Assembly: GCA_016794075.1 (NCBI GenBank)
Contig: JAEUKU010000208.1
Location: 1-11,634, forward strand
Direction: 5' to 3'
Length of the DNA stretch: 11,634 nucleotides
Origin: Rhodospirillaceae bacterium
Lineage (GTDB): Bacteria > Pseudomonadota > Alphaproteobacteria > Dongiales > Dongiaceae
The notes below the pieces were generated by a model, which ran no database searches, had not been told where the DNA came from, and saw only the letters and a program-made list of their open reading frames with translations. Shown one piece after another: positions 8,414 to 11,634 of the stretch. The position numbers were made by a program, and so were the translations under genes. Position 1 is the stretch's first letter; each line of letters opens with the position of its first letter.

Positions 8414-9430
8414 TCACAAACCTGGATCGATCTTCACCACGCGGCCGCTTTTCGCCGATTGGAGCGCCGCCACGCCGGCCGCCAGCGACCACACGCCGTC
8501 CTCGCCGGTCGCCGCCGGGTGGCCCTCGCCGCGCATCGCCGCGTGAAAGGCGCGCAGTGCGCGCTCGTAGAGATTCTCCTGCGCCAGCGGCAAGGCCTCC
8601 TCGCCCGTCTCATGACGCAGGGAGACGCTGCCGATCGGGCGCTGGGTCATCACGTCGCGGCCGATGAGCGAGCCTTCGGTGCCGTGGATCTCGATCCCGG
8701 TGCCGGCGTATTTGGTCGTGAAACCGTCATGGGTCTGGGCGATCAGGCCGGAGCCGAAGCGGAACACGGCCATCGCCGCGTCTTCGAGGCCCGCAGCCGC
8801 CATGCCGCCGGATTGCGCCAGCGCCGTCACCTCGACCGGATCGTCGTCCAGGACAAAGCGCAGCGTGTCGACGTCATGCACGGTGATGTCGAGGATGACG
8901 CCGCCGCCCGCTTCCGGCCTGGTGATGCGCCAGCCCTGCAGATGCGGCGGCAGATACACCGCGTGGAACACGCGCGCCGCGAGCGGCGTGCCAATGCGCC
9001 CGGCCTTGATCGCCGCGCGCATGGCGCGGTGGCTGGCGGCGTTGCGCAGGTGATGATTGGTGCCGAGCACCACCCCGGCATTGCGGCAGCCTTCCACCAT
9101 CTGCCGCGCATCGGCGACGCTGAGCGCCAGCGGCTTCTCGCACAGCACATGCTTGCCGGCGGCGGCCGCGGCCAGGGTCTGTTCCTTGTGCAGCTCGTTG
9201 GTGGTCGAGATATAGACCGCGTCGACCTTGGGATCGGCCAGCAGCGCGTCCAGCGTATCATAGGCCTTGGGAATGCCGTTGGCCTTGGCATAGTCCGCCG
9301 CGCGCGCGGCGCTGGAGCTCATCACCGCCGCCACCTCGGCGCCAGCTTGCGCGCGGATGGCGCCTATCACCCATTCCCTGGCGATGGTGCTGGCGCCGAT
9401 CAGGCCCCAGCCGAAGCGCGTCCGGCTCAT
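8414..9430 (-). CDS. afr: 1,5-anhydro-D-fructose reductase homologue (Gfo/Idh/MocA family)
   Basis: NAD(P)-dependent Gfo/Idh/MocA oxidoreductase, 338 aa. From memory it follows the Sinorhizobium morelense 1,5-anhydro-D-fructose reductase over its whole length, e.g. GLIGASTIAREWVIGAIRA, STTNELHKEQTL, GTNHHLRNAA, ARVFHAVYLPPHLQGW, GGGVILDITVHDVDTLRF and ATGEDGVWSLA. That enzyme (EC 1.1.1.292) reduces 1,5-anhydrofructose to 1,5-anhydromannitol with NADPH. Seen: Rossmann motif G9-L-I-G12-A-S; Ala17, matching the Ala13 tied to NADPH preference; Ser38, matching Ser33; Lys99 of CEKP; and His185 of DITVHD, matching catalytic Lys94 and His180. The start ATG overlaps the lacI stop by 4 bases (ATGA), with GGGAGAG upstream, so translation is coupled to the regulator. 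Substrate assignment is homology-based from recall; no alignment was run. A related keto-sugar reductase or dehydrogenase is the main alternative. Confidence 0.88.
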   Translation of the reverse strand: MSRTRFGWGLIGASTIAREWVIGAIRAQAGAEVAAVMSSSAARAADYAKANGIPKAYDTLDALLADPKVDAVYISTTNELHKEQTLAAAAAGKHVLCEKPLALSVADARQMVEGCRNAGVVLGTNHHLRNAASHRAMRAAIKAGRIGTPLAARVFHAVYLPPHLQGWRITRPEAGGGVILDITVHDVDTLRFVLDDDPVEVTALAQSGGMAAAGLEDAAMAVFRFGSGLIAQTHDGFTTKYAGTGIEIHGTEGSLIGRDVMTQRPIGSVSLRHETGEEALPLAQENLYERALRAFHAAMRGEGHPAATGEDGVWSLAAGVAALQSAKSGRVVKIDPGL

Positions 9431-10494
9431 GCCCGTCTCTCCCTGGTCCGCTTTTCCATGCCTTGCCGCGCCGGCCCGCCGCAGCTTTCCCGGATCACCA
9501 GATGCACGGCGCCGACATGCTCCTCGACGATCGGCCTGCCGGCCTCGATCATCTTCAGCACCATCTGCGCCGCGCGCTCGCCGAGGCCCATGCTGTCCAC
9601 CGCGATGGTGGTGAGCGGCGGATCGGCATGCACCGCCTCCTGCACGTCGTCGAAGCCGATGACGCCAAAATCCGGTCCCGGCTGCAGGCCGCGCCGACGC
9701 AAAGCCAGGCAGACGCCGAAGGCGACGATGTCGTTGAAGCAGAGCGCGGCGGTCGGCGGTTCGCGATGCGTCAGGGCGCTTTCCAGCGCCGCGGCGCCGC
9801 CGTCGCGGGTCGGCGCGGTGGCGATGTTGAGGGCGCGCTCGGGATCCAGCCCGGCATCGGCCAAGGCGGCGCCGAAGCCTTCCAGCCTTTCGCCGCGCAC
9901 CACGGAATCGGCATAGCCGCCGAGGAAGGCGATGCGACGATGGCCGAGCTCGACCAGCCGCTCGACCGCGAGGCGCGCGCCGCGCCGGTTGTCGGGCACC
10001 ACTGAGGAGATGCGGGCCCCCGGCAGCCGGCGCATCGCCAGCACCACCGGCACGCCGGCCGCCTGCAGCCCGTCCAGCGCATCGGAGGGCGTGCCGCGCG
10101 CGGGCGAGACGATCAGGCCGGCGACACCCTGTTCGCGCATCAGCTTGATGACCTCCGCCTGGCGCACCGGGTTCTCCGCCGTGTTGGCGATGAAGGGTAC
10201 GTAGCCGGCCGATTGGAAGCTGCGCTCGATCCCGACCGCCAGTTCGGCGAAGAAGGGGTTGGTGAGATCGTTGATGATCATGCCGACGATGTTGGAGCGC
10301 GCCTGGCGCAGATTGGCGGCGCCGCGGTTGTAGACGTAGCCCAGCTCGCGGATCGCGGCGTTGACCCGGTCGCGGGTCTCCGGATGCACGGCGTCGCTGC
10401 CCTTCAGCACCAGGGACACGGTCGACTTCGAGACGCCCGCCGCGGCGGCTATCTCGATGATCGTCACCTTTTCCTTGGCCTTGCGCTGCGCCAC
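9427..10494 (-). CDS. LacI-family transcriptional regulator
   Basis: Sugar-responsive DNA-binding repressor, 355 aa from the GTG start. Seen: N-terminal helix-turn-helix TIIEIAAAAGVSKSTVSLVL (about residues 11-30), a hinge NRGAANLRQAR (57-67) with the Leu expected to wedge into a central CG step, then a periplasmic-binding-protein-like effector domain (VGMIINDLTNPFFAELAVGIE, CFNDIVAFGVCLALRRRG, VIGFDDVQEAVHADPPLTTI). The recognition helix has Leu where many members have Arg (TVSL rather than TVSR). GTG was chosen because GGGAGAGG lies a few bases upstream. The ATG at 10536 would start only 2-3 bases after the predicted transcription start and has no ribosome site. It is first gene of the operon with afr, the CoA-transferase and the crotonase, and its own promoter carries a matching palindrome, so autoregulation is likely. 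The effector is unknown, presumably the imported sugar or a metabolite of it. Confidence 0.94.
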   Translation of the reverse strand: MAQRKAKEKVTIIEIAAAAGVSKSTVSLVLKGSDAVHPETRDRVNAAIRELGYVYNRGAANLRQARSNIVGMIINDLTNPFFAELAVGIERSFQSAGYVPFIANTAENPVRQAEVIKLMREQGVAGLIVSPARGTPSDALDGLQAAGVPVVLAMRRLPGARISSVVPDNRRGARLAVERLVELGHRRIAFLGGYADSVVRGERLEGFGAALADAGLDPERALNIATAPTRDGGAAALESALTHREPPTAALCFNDIVAFGVCLALRRRGLQPGPDFGVIGFDDVQEAVHADPPLTTIAVDSMGLGERAAQMVLKMIEAGRPIVEEHVGAVHLVIRESCGGPARQGMEKRTRERRA

Positions 10495-10536
10495 CCGCCT
10501 CTCCCAGCTTCGCGTGCCGCCCCTCGGGCACGACAT

Positions 10537-10554
10537 TTTTGGAACGTTCTAGTT
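10537..10554 (-). promoter_or_regulatory. LacI-type operator O1 over the lacI promoter
   Basis: The minus strand reads AACTAGAACGTTCCAAAA, containing the perfect 8-bp palindrome GAACGTTC with the central CG typical of LacI-family operators. It agrees at 15 of 18 positions with the site at 10720-10737 and overlaps the candidate -10 of lacI, so repressor binding there would shut off the lacI-afr operon. Sequence and overlap are seen; binding is inferred. Confidence 0.75.
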
Positions 10555-10574
10555 CGCCCGTGAAGCTCTGTCAA
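10546..10574 (-). promoter_or_regulatory. Candidate sigma-70 promoter of the lacI-afr operon
   Basis: On the minus strand a consensus -35 TTGACA (10574-10569) is followed after exactly 17 bases by TAGAAC (10551-10546), which matches TATAAT at four of six positions. Transcription would begin near 10539, giving about a 45-base leader to the GTG start of lacI with its ribosome site. The -10 lies inside operator O1. Confidence 0.7.
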
Positions 10575-10588
10575 CCGGGCGCCACACC

Positions 10589-10622
10589 AATTCCCGACGC
10601 CACCATGAGACGGCAGGGAATT
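10589..10622. repeat. Inverted repeat AATTCCC-20-GGGAATT
   Basis: Perfect 7-bp arms 20 bases apart in the divergent intergenic region. It could be the site of a second regulator, but an inverted pair of this length is expected about once by chance in a region this size. Recorded without a functional claim. Confidence 0.3.
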
Positions 10623-10661
10623 CTAACTACCGCTTTGATTCAATGTGTAAAACTCAGATGC

Positions 10662-10682
10662 CCTGTCGAGCGCCGCGACAGG
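10662..10682. repeat. Inverted repeat CCTGTCG-7-CGACAGG
   Basis: Perfect 7-bp arms around a 7-base loop, between the two LacI-type operators and about 100 bp upstream of the DUF993 gene. It could form a hairpin or bind a dimeric regulator. No U-run follows on either strand, so it is not an obvious terminator. Confidence 0.35.
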
Positions 10683-10713
10683 TCCGTCGACTCCCAGGGG
10701 GCGCAGATTCCAC

Positions 10714-10742
10714 TTGAAAAACTGGAACGATCCAAATACTCA
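10714..10742 (+). promoter_or_regulatory. Weak candidate promoter of the DUF993 gene
   Basis: TTGAAA (10714-10719) is a good -35. The -10 is unclear: AATACT (10735-10740) fits at four of six positions but with a short 15-base spacer, while a 17-base spacer gives the poor TACTCA. Operator O2 would fill the spacer, where a bound repressor blocks RNA polymerase. Placement is an inference. Confidence 0.35.
10720..10737 (+). promoter_or_regulatory. LacI-type operator O2 upstream of the DUF993 gene
   Basis: The plus strand reads AACTGGAACGATCCAAAT, with the imperfect palindrome TGGAACGATCCA and a central CG. It differs from O1 (read on the opposite strand) at only 3 of 18 positions. Its centre is 183 bp from that of O1, a distance compatible with DNA looping by a tetrameric or cooperative repressor. 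It ends about 37 bases before the DUF993 start codon. Confidence 0.72.
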
Positions 10743-10774
10743 TCCGCCGGAACGGCACTTTCAGGATCGCGGCG

Positions 10775-11634
10775 ATGCCCAGCCTCACCCTCCCCGACAG
10801 CTCCGGCCGGCTTTCCACCTACGCACTGTCGGGGCGGGCGATCGCCGCCCCGGCGGGACGCTCCTGGCCGCGCATCGCCTATGCCGCCGCCCATGTCGTC
10901 GCCGATCCGCTGGCCGGCGGCGATCCGTGGAGCCGGGCCGCCATCGACTGGGACGCCACCATGGCCTATCGCCGGCATCTCTGGGGTCTCGGCTTCCGCA
11001 TCGCCGAGGCGATGGATACATCCCAGCGCGGCATGGGCTTCGACTGGGGCAATGCGCAGGAACTGATCCGGCGCAGCCTGGCCGAGGCGCGCGGCATCCC
11101 CGGCGCGGATCTGGCCAGCGGTGCCGGCACCGATCACCTGGCGCCAGGCAGCGCCAGGTCGCTTGCCGACATCATCGCCGCCTATGCCGAGCAGGTCGGC
11201 TATGTCGAGGGCCAGGGCGGCCGCGTCATCCTGATGGCGAGCCGCGAGCTGGCGCGGATCGCCCTCTCACCCGAGGACTATCTCCACGTCTATGGCGAGA
11301 TCCTGCGCCAGGCGTCGCGGCCGGTGATCCTGCATTGGCTGGGTGACATGTTCGACCCGGCGCTGGCCGGCTATTGGGGCGCGCGGGACGATGCGGTTGC
11401 CGCCGAGACGGTGCTGCAACTCATCAAAGCCCATGCGCCGAAGATCGAGGGCATCAAGATCTCGCTGCTCGACGCCGGCAAGGAGATCGCCTTCCGCCGC
11501 CGCCTGCCGCAGGGCGTGCTGATGTTCACCGGCGACGATTTCAACTACCCCGACCTCATCGCCGGCGACGCGCAAGGCTACTCGCACGCTTTGCTCGGCA
11601 TTTTCGATGCCATCGCGCCGGCCGCGGCGGCGGC
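10775..11634 (+). CDS. DUF993 family protein, dihydrodipicolinate-synthase-like TIM barrel (partial, C-terminus beyond window)
   Basis: I recognise the DUF993 family, annotated as dihydrodipicolinate-synthase-like; members are about 380 aa and, as far as I know, without an established reaction. Seen: 286 codons open to the window end, so about 95 residues are missing. Landmarks are RIAYAAAHVVADPL and DWDATMAYRRHLWGLGFRIAE near the N-terminus, VILHWLGDMFDPALAGYWG in the middle, and KIEGIKISLLDAGKE, where Lys228 sits as the Schiff-base lysine does in the GIK motif of class I aldolases of the DHDPS superfamily. This is followed by GDDFNYPDLIAGD. The ATG has AGGA 8 bases upstream. It is divergent from lacI-afr and has its own LacI-type operator, so it is probably co-regulated with the sugar operon. 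A Schiff-base aldolase or lyase acting on a keto-sugar acid is a reasonable guess, not a demonstrated function. Confidence 0.88.
   Translation, partial: MPSLTLPDSSGRLSTYALSGRAIAAPAGRSWPRIAYAAAHVVADPLAGGDPWSRAAIDWDATMAYRRHLWGLGFRIAEAMDTSQRGMGFDWGNAQELIRRSLAEARGIPGADLASGAGTDHLAPGSARSLADIIAAYAEQVGYVEGQGGRVILMASRELARIALSPEDYLHVYGEILRQASRPVILHWLGDMFDPALAGYWGARDDAVAAETVLQLIKAHAPKIEGIKISLLDAGKEIAFRRRLPQGVLMFTGDDFNYPDLIAGDAQGYSHALLGIFDAIAPAAAA

Noticed and set aside
5957..9916. A plus-strand open frame of 1319 codons opposite the crotonase, CoA-transferase and reductase genes
   Set aside because: It is antisense to three genes with clear family motifs, is rich in Arg, Ala and His, and has no recognisable domain. 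It is a typical stop-poor shadow of GC-rich coding DNA.
10714..11346. A plus-strand frame of 210 codons starting MKNWNDPNTH over the DUF993 gene
   Set aside because: It is out of frame with the DUF993 protein, Arg-rich beyond the first residues and without family features.

Overview
The window reads as chromosomal DNA from a GC-rich alphaproteobacterium of the Rhizobiales/Rhodospirillales type. The reasons are the strongly G/C third positions, the tightly packed operons, and protein sequences that recall rhizobial relatives (a Sinorhizobium-type 1,5-anhydrofructose reductase, a DUF993 protein). The exact taxon cannot be read from the window. I see no rRNA, tRNA, CRISPR array, insertion sequence or phage gene.

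Layout, right to left. The right end holds a plus-strand DUF993 (dihydrodipicolinate-synthase-like TIM barrel) gene that runs off the window. It diverges across about 280 bp from a minus-strand operon: a LacI-family regulator, a Gfo/Idh/MocA oxidoreductase that I recognise as a 1,5-anhydro-D-fructose reductase (AFR) homologue, a family I CoA-transferase and an enoyl-CoA hydratase. The first two genes overlap by 4 bp, the next gap is 12 bp, and the last two overlap by 8 bp. After a 310 bp gap with several dyads comes a second minus-strand operon. It encodes a complete CUT1 sugar ABC importer of the glucose/mannose GtsABCD type (binding protein, two permeases, ATPase), followed 17 bp later by an FAD-dependent GMC oxidoreductase that runs off the left end.

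Regulation is unusually readable. Two near-identical 18-bp sites (15 of 18 positions agree), with the CG-centred palindromic core expected of a LacI-family repressor, lie 183 bp apart in the divergent region. One overlaps the -10 of a strong candidate lacI promoter (TTGACA-17-TAGAAC). The other sits just upstream of the DUF993 gene. The same two half-sites, separated by 9 extra bases, recur in front of gtsA. One repressor controlling all three transcription units is the simplest reading. A strong hairpin between gtsA and gtsB probably keeps binding-protein mRNA in excess over permease mRNA.

Working model (inference): a sugar or anhydro-sugar is imported by the GtsABCD-like transporter, oxidised or reduced by the GMC and AFR enzymes, possibly cleaved by the DUF993 barrel, and the acid fragments are activated and processed by the CoA-transferase and crotonase. 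Each family is recognisable on its own. Their combination as one regulon around an AFR is what deserves attention.
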